A stretch of 64,000 bases of DNA from Clostridia bacterium. GTDB lineage: Bacteria > Bacillota > Clostridia > Oscillospirales > Acutalibacteraceae. The notes under the pieces were generated by a model, which was given only the letters and a program-made list of their open reading frames with translations, was not told the origin of the DNA and did not search any database. Every line of letters begins with the position of its first letter. The stretch's first letter is position 1. Positions 16,301 through 27,600 of this stretch are shown here, piece by piece. The translations under genes and the position numbers were made by a program. Where the stretch lies: the NCBI GenBank assembly GCA_017416765.1, contig JAFQBE010000033.1, positions 1-64,000 on the forward strand, given 5' to 3'.

Positions 16301-16329
16301 TTGACAAAAATTAGCATAGATGCTAAACT
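16301..16329 (+). promoter_or_regulatory. TetR promoter with embedded 16-bp palindromic operator
   Basis: TTGACA (16301-16306) and TAAACT (16324-16329) have a 17-bp spacer. The perfect palindrome TTAGCAT-AG-ATGCTAA fills 16311-16326, so a bound repressor would cover the -10/-35 interval. The direct repeat GCTAAATTTAAA occurs on either side (about 16262 and 16338). Autoregulation by the downstream TetR protein is the natural reading. Confidence 0.65.
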
Positions 16330-16373
16330 GTACTCGTGCTAAATTTAAAAATAAGTGAAGACGGAGAGATTAT

Positions 16374-17084
16374 ATGTCAAAATATCATAAATCAAAAATA
16401 ACTAAACTTGAAATTGTTAAGGTTGCAACTTCGTTTTTTCTTGAGGTCGGTTATTCTAAAACCTCGCCTAAAATGATTGCCGATGAGCTTGGAATTTCAA
16501 CAGGAAACCTGACCTATCATTATCCGACTAAAGAGCATTTGCTCGCACAGCTTGTTGAGATGCTTGGCGATTTTCAGGAGAAGATGATAGGATATGAGGC
16601 GGATAGGGGCTTAAGCTCAAATATGTCAATATGTATTGAGCTGATGACTGTTGCGGCAGCTTGTGAGGAAAATGAGGTTGCAAGAGATTTTTTTGTTTCC
16701 GCTTTTCAAAGTCCGTTGTGCCTCAAATATCTGCGCAACAATCATGTTGAAAGGGCAAAAAGAATTTTTGCCGAACAATGCAAAGGCTGGTCGGATGAGC
16801 AATTCACGCAAGCCGAAATTCTTGTTCAGGGAATTGACTATGCGACGATTATCTCCAATGAGGCTTCGCTGCCGCTTAATGTGAGAATATCAGGAGCATT
16901 AAATCAGATATTGAGCATTTATAATGTGCCTGAAGATATGCGCAAGGAAAAGATTGAAAGAGTTCTTTCAATGGATTGCCGTGGCTTGGGCAAACGTGTT
17001 CTAAAAGAATTTATTTCTTATGTTGAAAACACAGTTGATGCTGCGCTTGATGAAACGATAAGCAACAACAAGAAAAGAGATTAA
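16374..17084 (+). CDS. TetR/AcrR-family transcriptional regulator
   Basis: 236 residues. The TetR helix-turn-helix covers about residues 10-58 (MIADELGISTGNLTYHYPTK is the recognition part). A helical ligand-binding/dimerisation domain without recognisable specificity follows. ATG 16374 has GGAGA upstream. The gene is 57 bp before the first giant secreted-protein gene, with no terminator seen between, so it probably shares a transcript with, and represses, the two giant genes. The palindrome in its promoter supports negative autoregulation. The inducer is unknown. Confidence 0.85.
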   Translation: MSKYHKSKITKLEIVKVATSFFLEVGYSKTSPKMIADELGISTGNLTYHYPTKEHLLAQLVEMLGDFQEKMIGYEADRGLSSNMSICIELMTVAAACEENEVARDFFVSAFQSPLCLKYLRNNHVERAKRIFAEQCKGWSDEQFTQAEILVQGIDYATIISNEASLPLNVRISGALNQILSIYNVPEDMRKEKIERVLSMDCRGLGKRVLKEFISYVENTVDAALDETISNNKKRD

Positions 17085-17141
17085 GAAAACAAAGGCAATT
17101 TTGCTCTAATTCATATATCAATTCCTCATGGAGGTGTCTTG

Positions 17142-20100
17142 ATGAAAAACAAATTTAAAACGAAAATCAAAGGTATGAGCAGAAAAACTCTTTGCTGCAT
17201 TCTTTCGGCGGTTATTGTGCTCAGCAGTATAAGCGTTGGTCTTGTGATATCGGCATCCGGCAATTATATTTCAATGCCGAGGCTGTCAGATTATCATGTT
17301 ATGCCTATGTCGATGTCGGAGGACAGCTCGCTGTTTTCAAAATTCGATAACGCTGAACACTATTTTTATCAAAGACCGCATGACAGTATTTTTGAATCCG
17401 GTTCAAGAAAGCCCGGTGTATCGGGTCTTGGCGGTGTTAAGCTTTCAACCAGAGGTGCGGTTATCTATAAGATGTGTACCAATACCGGTGATTTAACAAT
17501 ATTTCCCGTTCTTACCAACGGTGGACCGAATTACGGTCTGCTTAATACGAGTCAGCTTCAAAGCAGATTTCTTGGCTACGGCTCAATGAGAACGGTTCTT
17601 AAATATCTTGAGAATTATCGTGAATATCCTAAATATCTCGGACACAGAGATTCAGGCTGGTCCAAGGAATACGGCAAGGCAGGTTTGAGACTCAACACCT
17701 TTATTGAGCTTTCAGATATGATGGTACTGACAAGGGATAGTGTATTTCCTACTGTAAGTACTATCAGCATGGATGTAAGGGATGATATACCCTATCTGTA
17801 CCTCAGCTTTTCCGAAACAATACGTGTCTGTGCGGCGGATACCGTAGATTATGATGTGCTTGAAACGATGAAGCTGAGAATAACACTTGTTCCGAGAAAG
17901 AACCAGTCGGCAACTCCGATTGCCGTAACGGCAAGAGCTGTTGACTTTGCAGACGGAAAGATAGTTTTCAGAGTTGACAATGCCGATGAGAATGAGGCGC
18001 TGTATAAGAAAATTTCGGGCGACAGCTCTCATAAGGGACATAATTTCATTGGTTCAGATAAAGCTGCGGGTATAGACTGGGTAGGCTACGAGGCACTGCA
18101 CGATGAAGAATGGAAAGTAACCTATGTAAGTGACCTTAGCGAATACGGTTCATACCCAATTCAGACAACAGCCGGTATTATTGAGGGCTACAGTGTAACG
18201 CTTCCCTTTACGGATTTTGTCGGAAATCAGATTTCTATTCTTGCCGATTGGGATCTCAGAGAGAGAAATTATACGCTTGATGTTGTAAATCCCGCTGCCA
18301 CTCGGATACAGATGAGCGGCTCATCAATCAAGGCTGAGGGTACTCAGGCAAATCCCGAGGCTGATGAATGGCCTGAGGATATTGAAAGAAGAGAGCTGTT
18401 CTCAGGTATCAACGATACTGTTGATGCCGACATATTTATGAGCGAATCCGTAAGACTTATTCAGGGCAGCTTATCCGATGTAAAGCTTGAATGGAGCATT
18501 AAAGACGCTGACGGAAATCCGATAACTACAGCGCTTAAATCTATTGACGGCCATAGAGAAACGGTTAACTCAAACATTGTTTCAAAGCTTAACTTTGAAG
18601 GCTTTACCATAACTGAAGATATGCAGCTCAACGGCACGCAGATAAAGCCCGTCAGAATAATTAACGCTTCATATATCAGCGATATGACAGGTAACAGAAT
18701 GGACGAGGATACCGAAACTCAGAAATTCTTTAAGCCCGTTATCAGCCACCAGACCTTCCTTGATGTTAAAGGTCCTACCGTCGAGATTGTTGAGGGCGGA
18801 ATTTTTAAGGTCAACGATTCTGCTTATACTCCTGCGTCAGACGATGAAGTTTATTACATAATCAGTCTTGATATTTCGGACAGCAAGGTTGCGGGTGCAG
18901 GCGATACAATGACCTACGGCTCGGGCATTACGGCAGACCTGCCAAGCTCAGTCAGCCTTACGAGCTATGAAGGCGCACCCAATATCAGCTATCAGTATTC
19001 TATGGCAAGAACGCCTGACTATATTACGGGTGAGCTTTCCTCAAAGGGTACTATAGGCACCGGCGGCAGCGAAACCGATTTTACCGTTCCTGCAGAGGGT
19101 GTGTTCTATATGCACCTCAAGCTGTATCCCGAAAAAGGAACTGAAATCAGCGACGAAAAGGGCATTACTGCACAGTTTAAGCTCAAGGATGCCAAGGGTA
19201 ACGAGAGCAATGTAGGCGTTCCCATCGTTGAACTCGGGCTTGACGATAAGTCACCGGTTATCACCAGCCTTGCCGTTAAGAATTTGCAAACTCTTACGGT
19301 TGAGGCGGCAGTAGAAGATACCAATAAAATCAGCCGTTTTGAATATCAGTGGGCAGAGCCTGACGCACAGCCTGCGGATAACGGCTGGATAATGCTTGAT
19401 TTAACCGATAAAGAGCCATGTGCCCCAAGCTTTGATATAAGCTATAACGGCAGTGCGGCAGATACATATTTTGATAAGGTGCTTTATATCAGAGCCTATG
19501 ACGGCAAGGAGAACGGAATTTCCGGCAATATAAGAGTTACTGCTGACTTTGAAAAGCGTATTCCGATGTATACCGTCAACGGCAGAACGGATGTTCCTTC
19601 GGCGGCTCACTCAATCACAGTTCATGCCCCATACACTAAGCAGACAAATACCAAGGGCGGCTACACAAGAGCCACCGTTGTTTCGGGCGATAAAACCTAT
19701 GTGAGGGTAATAAACCTTGCAGACGGCGAAACAGCAGAGCTTTTCGACACAACGGAAGAGTGGTATGAGGTTAAAATTGCAGACGGAAAATACACCTCTG
19801 TTACAGCAAACATAACACCTGCTTTTGATCACTATGGATATATTACGGTTGATTTTGCCGCATCATCGGCAGATCTGACACCTGTTCAGGGTGCGGAGGT
19901 TGCTCCTTCGGCTGATAATCACTTTTCTGCTACGGACAGCTTCACAATTGCCAACGCTCCGGTTAGAGATGATGTTCACTCCGTTGAGCTCGGCGCAGTT
20001 TATGCCGCAGACGGTACGGAGTTATCAGCTGTAACCGCCAACGGATATACCTATTATGAGGTAAGTAAAACTCTCAACGCTATCAGATATACATTTACAC

Positions 20101-23100
20101 TCAACAATGCACTTGTTCCCGAGTGGGAAAGAGTAAATGTTGATTTTGAGAACAGCTACGCTGTGCTTCTAAGAACCGATGCAAACGGAAATCTTGATAC
20201 CGCAGAAGAGGTAAGCGAAAGATATTCACTCAGCTCGAGCTCAAGCCAGAGCCTTACTCTTACCGAAAAGGATAAAAACGGTAAGATTTACGAAACGGGT
20301 GCGTATATTCTCAAGGTTTATGTTGCACAGAAGGACGGCGGCACACAGGAATTTATTCTCGGCGAATATATCGTTCTGGATAATTCCGTGCTTCCCGAAG
20401 TTTTCGGTGTTCGTGAATATTCAAGAACGGTTGCCGCAACATACCAGAGCTCATACGACGGACCGATTGTTCAGACGGTTACAGCGGAAGATGGCAAGGT
20501 TCTTGATACAATCAATATTTCCGTTGCAAAGCCCGACAGATACGGCAGTGTTGCTGAGTCTGAGGTTATCAAAAAGGATGGCAACCCCGTTTACAGACTT
20601 GAGAACCAGAACGCACTGCCCAACGGAACATCATATCCTTCTTCTGTAAGCACAAATATAGTTGCACAGTATGAAGGCGTAAATATTCTCGGTAAGGATA
20701 TAGGAAAGGTAAAAGGTATCCGTTACTGGAACAAGGCTCAGTCGGGCGATTATACAACGCTTGCGTATGAAGTGAATTACGCTTACGACAATCAGGCAGA
20801 GCTTTATATTTACAACCGCTTCGGCTGGTATTCGGACCATGATACAAACTGTGTTGTATCCGCAGAAGAGCTTGCGCAGACGGACGTAAGTCAGTTCAGA
20901 ACAGCTCTCGGTACAAACACAATCTGCTACCAGCTCATTATGGAAAACGGCAAGGAATCTCCCGTTTATACCTTTGAAATCAACCTTTTTGATCATCAGG
21001 TTGATATGGAGCTTGAATATGAGTTCGGTCCTGCGATTGAGCTTGAGGACAGAGGCTACGGCTACGATGAAAACGACGAGTATTATGAATATACAACTAC
21101 CAAGAAAACAGCTAAGTATGTTGATGTTTACGTAACCGAAGCTTATTCACCCATAGGCGGTCTTAAGCTCTATCATTCAAAGTATGTTGACGAGCGTAAC
21201 ACCTGGGAGCATACCGAAATTACCGATACGGCAAGCCCGATAAGGCTTACTATTTCTTCCGACGGCTACGAGGGCAGCGATTCTACAAGAACGGATATTA
21301 CGGGTACACCCGAATGCTGGGAATTCATAACCCTTATTGATGCTGTTGGCAGCGCCGTAACGGCATATCCGATTCTTCCCAATAAGGAAAATACACAGGA
21401 TAATCTCTATCCCTACGGTATTAACCCCGAAATCGGCACAATGACCGTTGATTACTATGACCCAAGTTACAGTACGGTAGGAACACATGACGGAATATCG
21501 CATAAGCTTGTTTTCAACAGATTAAACGGATTGTCAATATCTGCTGTAGCTGACAGCATTTCCGTTCAGATTGATGACGGCTCCGTTGTAACACTTGATG
21601 CGTATTCCGCTTCCGAGGAAAACGATTTTATTGAATCAGCAAACGGTGCAGGTATCGTTAATTTCCATCCTGCTTATTTCAGTGTAGGCGATGTGGGTTA
21701 TACCTACAGAGAGATGCTTGAATTTGTTTTCCCATATGACCCGACGGTTGAAAACGGTGCAACAGTCAGCCATGCGGTAAAGGTCTGCGGTTATCTTGAC
21801 GGTGAAGAAATTTACACTAAAACCTTTAACATATCTGCAGAAAACACCGCACCTACGCTTGGGCTTTATGCTCCGAATTTAGGAGAAAACCGAGTATATG
21901 CAAACACATATATTACGAAAACTCCTTTAGCAACAGATTACAATAATTATATGGAAGATGTTTCCGAAACGTTCTATGCCGACGGAGAATATACCATTGA
22001 AGTATACGATAAGTACGGCGTTCGTTACGAGCTGCCGCTTACCGTTTCGGGTATTCCTGAGGACCCCGTTGTGATAATTTCCGAAACTGAACCTACAATA
22101 AAGCCCGTAACAATTACAGTTACAACTCAGACGGGTACTTTGGACTTACCTGACGGACTTCCCGAAGGCTGGAGTGCACAGGGAGCCAACACCTCAGAGC
22201 TGGTTATTACTGCAACGAACAACAACTATGTATGCGTTGATCATATTGATGAAAACGGCGAATATATCGACTGCGTTTATCCTGAAATTACTAACATTTA
22301 TCCGAGCAAAATCGTTCCCGTAATCGAGTGGCAGTATAACAAGTATAAGGTAAATGCCGAGGATAACAGCTACGTTGGCGAAATAACGGCAATTCTCGTT
22401 GATGAAAACGGAACGGAAGTTATCGACCCGAAAACGGGAGTTGCTCCGAAATACGTATTTGTTCCCGACGGCGTGACAGAATATACCTTCAGCGGCTATA
22501 CAAATATTGCAGGTGCAACGGGACCTGATATCAAGGCAGTTCTTCCCGTAACTCTCAAGCCATACGAGACGGTTACAACAGAAAGCGATACTTATTCACC
22601 CGATGTAGCAATAACAGGCTTTGCAACCTACAGCGGCAGCACACAGCCGATTAATGCAGTCTACACCGATACGGATAAATCAAGACCCGAGGATGCAGGA
22701 TTTGTTATGGCGGATTACCCCGCTGTCTACGGCGAAAAAGTTTACGATAACATTGATATGCTCTTACGAGAAATCGGCTGGGCAGACAGCTATGTTCTTG
22801 ATGTAAGTGCATTTGATGAAAATTCCGTTAAGCTCTTTGTTACGCAGGATATTTATGCATCTGCTCCGAATTATGCAACCGGTAGGAGCGATGAAATTGA
22901 CGGTGTAAGCCTTATCGGCAGAACACTTGAGATAAGCAAAAACACTTCCTTTGCACTTCATGTTGTTGATAATAAAGGTAATTCAACCTCTGTTCAGTTC
23001 AATGTTACTAATCTCGGTGCAACAGCACCTGAGCCGAGCATAGTTCAGGTTCTTACAAAAGCCGGCGACGAGGTCAGAGTTTATGTTCTTCCACCCAATA

Positions 23101-24638
23101 TCGAGGGTGTTACAAATGTTAAAATAACAAGTGACGGCGCTCAGACCGAAACCGATACAGCCTCAATTTTCTACGGCTATCAGTTTATGTCGTATAAGAA
23201 TAACGAAAAGGTTATTATCGGATATTCGTATGACCACGGCGGAGCAACCCATAAGGGCGAAATTGAAATTGACATAGTTCAGATTGATTCTTCCGTTCCT
23301 TCTGTTGAAGAAACAAAGTGGTCCGCAAATTACGATGAGTTCGGCAAGTTGCTGACAAATCAGGATATAAGTGTTCAGATGAAGCTAAACAAGACAATCT
23401 GCGATATTTATCCTGTTGATGCCGACGGCGCAAGAATTCCGACACCCGACGGCGTGGACATATCGTATCTTGAGGACAGAGTTACGGTTGTTTACGAAAT
23501 GAACGCTCCCGAGTTTACACTTAAAATGATTTCGGCGGTCAACAGGTCGCTTGTTGGCTATATCAACCTTCCTGCCGTAAAGACAGTTGATAAAGTACCT
23601 GCCGAGGTAACAGCAACGGCAGAGTATGCGCAGAACCGCAGAAATGCAGTTATCACCTTTGAGGCAAGTGAGGATGTAATTCTTCAGTACAGCGGAGAAA
23701 AGGGTACCAAGTTCAGCGAAAAGGTAACGGAAGACGGCGTTTTAAGCTATAAATTTGCTGACCTTGCAGGCAATGTTACTGAGGTTGAAATTGAAATTAA
23801 AGACCTTATAACCGAAGAACTTTCGCTTGTACTTGCAACCGAAAAGGATGACGCAGCGATAATTAACCCCGAAACCTACGATGTTGATGTCGGCGATGTG
23901 CTTTACGCAAAGACAAACCGTGATGCAACCGTTACGGTAAACACAAAGGATGCACAGAACATTCCCGCAGACACCTGGGCGGCAGTTGAAATCAAAGAAG
24001 ATTCAGAGGGGCTTTACCCGATAATCAAGGCAACGGACGGCTACGGCAATACCGCTATAGTTCAGCTGCTTCGTATTCCGATAAAGGACAGAAAGGCTCC
24101 CGATGTTATCGTTAAAAAGAACCTTGTTTCGGCTTCTGCTCAGACAACCGAAGAGGAGCTTGAAGCCATTATCAGAGAAAACATTATGGTTTCCGATGAC
24201 GTTACTCCTTCGGATAAGCTGACCGTCATATATGATTACAATATCGGCAGTACGGGCGGTAAGTACCTTGTAACCTGTACGGTTTCCGATGAAAACGGCA
24301 ACGAAACCCAGAGAATGTTCTGGATAAGAATTTACGATGGTAAGGAAATGACAATCAGGGTCAACGGTGAAATTGTTGAGAGAGAAGGAACGGTTGTTGT
24401 TTCAGCAGGTGCGCAGGAAATTAACCTTTCCTTCACAGGCGAGCCCTACAAGCTGGTTTATAAGCCGGGTATCAAGAGCATCGGTCAGATGAAGACAGGC
24501 TCAATTCCCGTTACACAGGGCTACACAGATGCAAAAGAAAACACAGTTACCCTTGATTTTAACGAATCGGGATATTACAGCTTCCTTGTCACAACGCAGA
24601 GCAACGAAACCTACCGCTTCGTGCTTTATGTGGAATAA
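17142..24638 (+). CDS. Giant secreted multi-domain Ig-like protein 1
   Basis: 2498 residues. The basic N-terminus and hydrophobic segment (about residues 12-40, ending ...LVISASG) make a signal peptide. The rest is beta-rich and repetitive. Many segments have the spacing of bacterial Ig-like/FN3 folds, such as SPVITSLAVKN near 700, TDTASPIRLTISS near 1365 and PAEVTATAEYAQ near 2150. The start is ATG 17142, with GGAGG 7 bp upstream. There is no LPXTG motif, cell-wall-binding repeat or C-terminal helix, so anchoring is not evident. It sits between TetR and a second giant gene 33 bp downstream. A surface adhesin, scaffold or matrix role is likely; enzymatic motifs were not seen. Confidence 0.75.
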   Translation: MKNKFKTKIKGMSRKTLCCILSAVIVLSSISVGLVISASGNYISMPRLSDYHVMPMSMSEDSSLFSKFDNAEHYFYQRPHDSIFESGSRKPGVSGLGGVKLSTRGAVIYKMCTNTGDLTIFPVLTNGGPNYGLLNTSQLQSRFLGYGSMRTVLKYLENYREYPKYLGHRDSGWSKEYGKAGLRLNTFIELSDMMVLTRDSVFPTVSTISMDVRDDIPYLYLSFSETIRVCAADTVDYDVLETMKLRITLVPRKNQSATPIAVTARAVDFADGKIVFRVDNADENEALYKKISGDSSHKGHNFIGSDKAAGIDWVGYEALHDEEWKVTYVSDLSEYGSYPIQTTAGIIEGYSVTLPFTDFVGNQISILADWDLRERNYTLDVVNPAATRIQMSGSSIKAEGTQANPEADEWPEDIERRELFSGINDTVDADIFMSESVRLIQGSLSDVKLEWSIKDADGNPITTALKSIDGHRETVNSNIVSKLNFEGFTITEDMQLNGTQIKPVRIINASYISDMTGNRMDEDTETQKFFKPVISHQTFLDVKGPTVEIVEGGIFKVNDSAYTPASDDEVYYIISLDISDSKVAGAGDTMTYGSGITADLPSSVSLTSYEGAPNISYQYSMARTPDYITGELSSKGTIGTGGSETDFTVPAEGVFYMHLKLYPEKGTEISDEKGITAQFKLKDAKGNESNVGVPIVELGLDDKSPVITSLAVKNLQTLTVEAAVEDTNKISRFEYQWAEPDAQPADNGWIMLDLTDKEPCAPSFDISYNGSAADTYFDKVLYIRAYDGKENGISGNIRVTADFEKRIPMYTVNGRTDVPSAAHSITVHAPYTKQTNTKGGYTRATVVSGDKTYVRVINLADGETAELFDTTEEWYEVKIADGKYTSVTANITPAFDHYGYITVDFAASSADLTPVQGAEVAPSADNHFSATDSFTIANAPVRDDVHSVELGAVYAADGTELSAVTANGYTYYEVSKTLNAIRYTFTLNNALVPEWERVNVDFENSYAVLLRTDANGNLDTAEEVSERYSLSSSSSQSLTLTEKDKNGKIYETGAYILKVYVAQKDGGTQEFILGEYIVLDNSVLPEVFGVREYSRTVAATYQSSYDGPIVQTVTAEDGKVLDTINISVAKPDRYGSVAESEVIKKDGNPVYRLENQNALPNGTSYPSSVSTNIVAQYEGVNILGKDIGKVKGIRYWNKAQSGDYTTLAYEVNYAYDNQAELYIYNRFGWYSDHDTNCVVSAEELAQTDVSQFRTALGTNTICYQLIMENGKESPVYTFEINLFDHQVDMELEYEFGPAIELEDRGYGYDENDEYYEYTTTKKTAKYVDVYVTEAYSPIGGLKLYHSKYVDERNTWEHTEITDTASPIRLTISSDGYEGSDSTRTDITGTPECWEFITLIDAVGSAVTAYPILPNKENTQDNLYPYGINPEIGTMTVDYYDPSYSTVGTHDGISHKLVFNRLNGLSISAVADSISVQIDDGSVVTLDAYSASEENDFIESANGAGIVNFHPAYFSVGDVGYTYREMLEFVFPYDPTVENGATVSHAVKVCGYLDGEEIYTKTFNISAENTAPTLGLYAPNLGENRVYANTYITKTPLATDYNNYMEDVSETFYADGEYTIEVYDKYGVRYELPLTVSGIPEDPVVIISETEPTIKPVTITVTTQTGTLDLPDGLPEGWSAQGANTSELVITATNNNYVCVDHIDENGEYIDCVYPEITNIYPSKIVPVIEWQYNKYKVNAEDNSYVGEITAILVDENGTEVIDPKTGVAPKYVFVPDGVTEYTFSGYTNIAGATGPDIKAVLPVTLKPYETVTTESDTYSPDVAITGFATYSGSTQPINAVYTDTDKSRPEDAGFVMADYPAVYGEKVYDNIDMLLREIGWADSYVLDVSAFDENSVKLFVTQDIYASAPNYATGRSDEIDGVSLIGRTLEISKNTSFALHVVDNKGNSTSVQFNVTNLGATAPEPSIVQVLTKAGDEVRVYVLPPNIEGVTNVKITSDGAQTETDTASIFYGYQFMSYKNNEKVIIGYSYDHGGATHKGEIEIDIVQIDSSVPSVEETKWSANYDEFGKLLTNQDISVQMKLNKTICDIYPVDADGARIPTPDGVDISYLEDRVTVVYEMNAPEFTLKMISAVNRSLVGYINLPAVKTVDKVPAEVTATAEYAQNRRNAVITFEASEDVILQYSGEKGTKFSEKVTEDGVLSYKFADLAGNVTEVEIEIKDLITEELSLVLATEKDDAAIINPETYDVDVGDVLYAKTNRDATVTVNTKDAQNIPADTWAAVEIKEDSEGLYPIIKATDGYGNTAIVQLLRIPIKDRKAPDVIVKKNLVSASAQTTEEELEAIIRENIMVSDDVTPSDKLTVIYDYNIGSTGGKYLVTCTVSDENGNETQRMFWIRIYDGKEMTIRVNGEIVEREGTVVVSAGAQEINLSFTGEPYKLVYKPGIKSIGQMKTGSIPVTQGYTDAKENTVTLDFNESGYYSFLVTTQSNETYRFVLYVE

Positions 24639-24671
24639 GGATAGCCGATATTGGTAAAGGAGACAGATATT

Positions 24672-27600
24672 ATGAATACAAAGCTTAAAAAAATATTGTC
24701 GTCGGTACTGGTTGCGGTTATGCTTATGACAAGTATTCCCACTGCGGTTTATGCCGCAGGCACAGGTGCAGACAACCCCGAAAAGCTTGAGCTTTCAGAT
24801 GAATATGTCAAGGTTACGGTTTCCGGTAAAAACGGTGGCTTCCTTATCGACACACTTGAAGGCGATAAGCTCGAAAAGGCGGATAATAATAAGTTTCTCT
24901 TATACCCTGCCGAAGAATATGACACCTCCTATACATCAATCCGTGTTACACGAAAGAACGGTGATGTTGAGGATTACATATTCGGCAGAAAGTATGGTTT
25001 CCTCTGGCTTGAGGGCAGGGATATCAGCCTTGTCAAGGAGGGTAACTCTATTGTTGCTTCCTGGAGCGTTAAGGACATCACGGTCGAGCAGAGCCTGACT
25101 CTGCTCGATGAGATGGCTTCGCAGCATGGCATGGTCGGCATAAGCTATAAGGTTTCCACAACCTCTGATGATGTTGAAAACATCAAGCTGCGAATTATGC
25201 TCGATACTGCCCTCGGATATCAGGATTACGGCACATATCAGGTGCCGAATTCACTCAACGAATACACAACTGTTGTCGGCGAAAAGATAATCGACACCAA
25301 GGGCGGTATAGAATATAACGGTACGATGTTTGCAATTGACGATGCAAAATCACCTAATATCAGCGCCTACACCACCGATGCAGCAGTCGGCAGCGAGAAG
25401 GTTATGCCTTATCAGATAGCCTTCGGTCATTGGAATAATCTTGCGTCAAGCGTGTTCGATTTTATTCCCAATGAGGAGCTTGACTTTACAAACCCCTATA
25501 ATATTGACTATATGACTGCCGACAGTGCATACGCCCTTTATTACGATATGGGTGCTGTTGCGCAAAACGGTGAGGCAACAATAGCTACATATTACGGTGT
25601 TTTCTCTAACTCAACCGTAAGCGAGGAGGAGGGTGTTGCAATTAACTTTACCTCTCTCCCCACAAATATGGAGTTTAATGGAGATAAAACGGCATATCTT
25701 CCTCAGGTAGGCGATAAGAACGGCGATGTAAAGCTTCAGATGTCGATTGAAAACATCAGCGGCTCGGATCTTTCGGGCGTAAGCGTTGTTATCAAATCGC
25801 AGAACGGCGTTGTACCCTACAGCAACTGGCAGCTCGACCTTTCCTACGGCAGTGAAAGCGATTATTCAACATATATTTCCGATTTTGTTGCGGGTGAAGA
25901 AGCGCTTATCGATGTTTATTACAACATTTCTCCAATTCAGGTAAGCGAATACAGGCGGTTCGAGGTTATTGTGCAAGACGGAAGCAAGGTTCTGGGCAGC
26001 CGTGAGTTTTATCTGTTCTGCCCCGGTGTGCTTGGCGAGGTCGTAGCCTTCAACAGCATTGACCCGCAGGTTATTTACAGCGAGGGTACCCGTCAGCTCT
26101 TCCTTTCGGGTAATAACTTCTCTCTTATGGCAGACCCCACCGCTTACGCAACCGTTTTCAGACCCGTTGCGGGCGGAGATGATGTTATCATTCCCTCAAA
26201 GGATGTTGTTGTTGATCCCGGCACAAACACAATGTATATCATTGTTGAGCAGGAAATGATTCCCGGCGCATATCAGGTTATATTTGACTGGAACGAAGCC
26301 GGTAAAGAAGATACCACAGCCCAGCTTCTGCAGTTCCAGGTTTCAAGTAAGCCCGAGGTTATGTCACCTATATACGGTCTTGTAACTGTTGAAAAGGACG
26401 ATGGTTTTACCGAGCGCAATCCGAAATACAAGGTCGGCATCTATGAAACCGAAGCTGATTACAGGGCAAAGGTAAAGGACCCCAATAATCAGGTTTATCT
26501 TGAAATAAGAGGTAATTTCGGTGTTCGTTATGATGAAAACGGAAATCCCGTTGAAATGAAGGCAACCTCTATTGCCGATATTGAAGGCAAAATTACAAAC
26601 ACCATCAATATCAGTAACTGCCTTGATATTGAGGACGGATATCTTGCCGTTATTGTCAATAATCCGGGTACGGATGATCAGAGCATTGATGTTAATATAG
26701 ACGGTAGAGTTTATACGACCAACAGCAGAACAAAGGTGTGGAATGGCGTTTGCGCCATAACCTCCTTTGAAAACGGTGAGCTCAGCTCGCTCCTTCAGTA
26801 TAAGTCCGACGGTTCGCAGACTACTGATGTTGAAAACAGCGTTACAAACACAAACGCTATTACGCTTCTTTGGCCGGGTGCCGCAAGTGATGCACAAACT
26901 CTTGCAGGTATTGTGTTCGAGTTCAGATATTGCCAGTTCGGTATGATGGCAACCGAGCACGGCGACGTAACGGATTCCACACCGAAGAAAAGAGTTATCT
27001 CCTTCGGTGCAGAGATGTCTCCGAGCTTCCTTCTTCCCAAGAACTACGACCACAAGAGAACGCAGACATCTCCGTTAGATGTTGTTCAGTACGCACTTGC
27101 AAAGAAGAATTACACCGCTTCTCAGCTGCGCGAGGTTCGTTCAAGCCTTGCGGCAGACCAAAGGGCTTGGGAAATTGCACAGAGAGGTACTCTTAACCTC
27201 AATGTAAGCAATATCCTCTTCGGCGGCGGCTTTATCGGCTTCAATGCATCAATCGAGGTTGGTATTCCCGAGTATTTCAGCGGAATTCCCAGCATCGGCG
27301 GTGTGCTTGACCTTAAAATTCTTCCCGCTGCAGGCTATTGGGAGGTAGGCGTTGAGGGTCAGGCAAGCTTCCTCACCGTTATCAAGGTTGAGGCTGCACT
27401 CACCCTTATGAAGGTTGATGGCGTTTCTCCCGGTGTTGATAAGGTTTATTTCTACTGCGAAGGCAATTATCCCGGCATCAATGTTGACGGTGTAGGTGTC
27501 TTCTGGGTCAGAGGTATGGGCGGCGGTCTGGACGGCATGTACAAATCGCTTTATATTCAGTCGGCAGTTCCTCCCATAAGCCTTTTGTTCTCGGGTAAAT

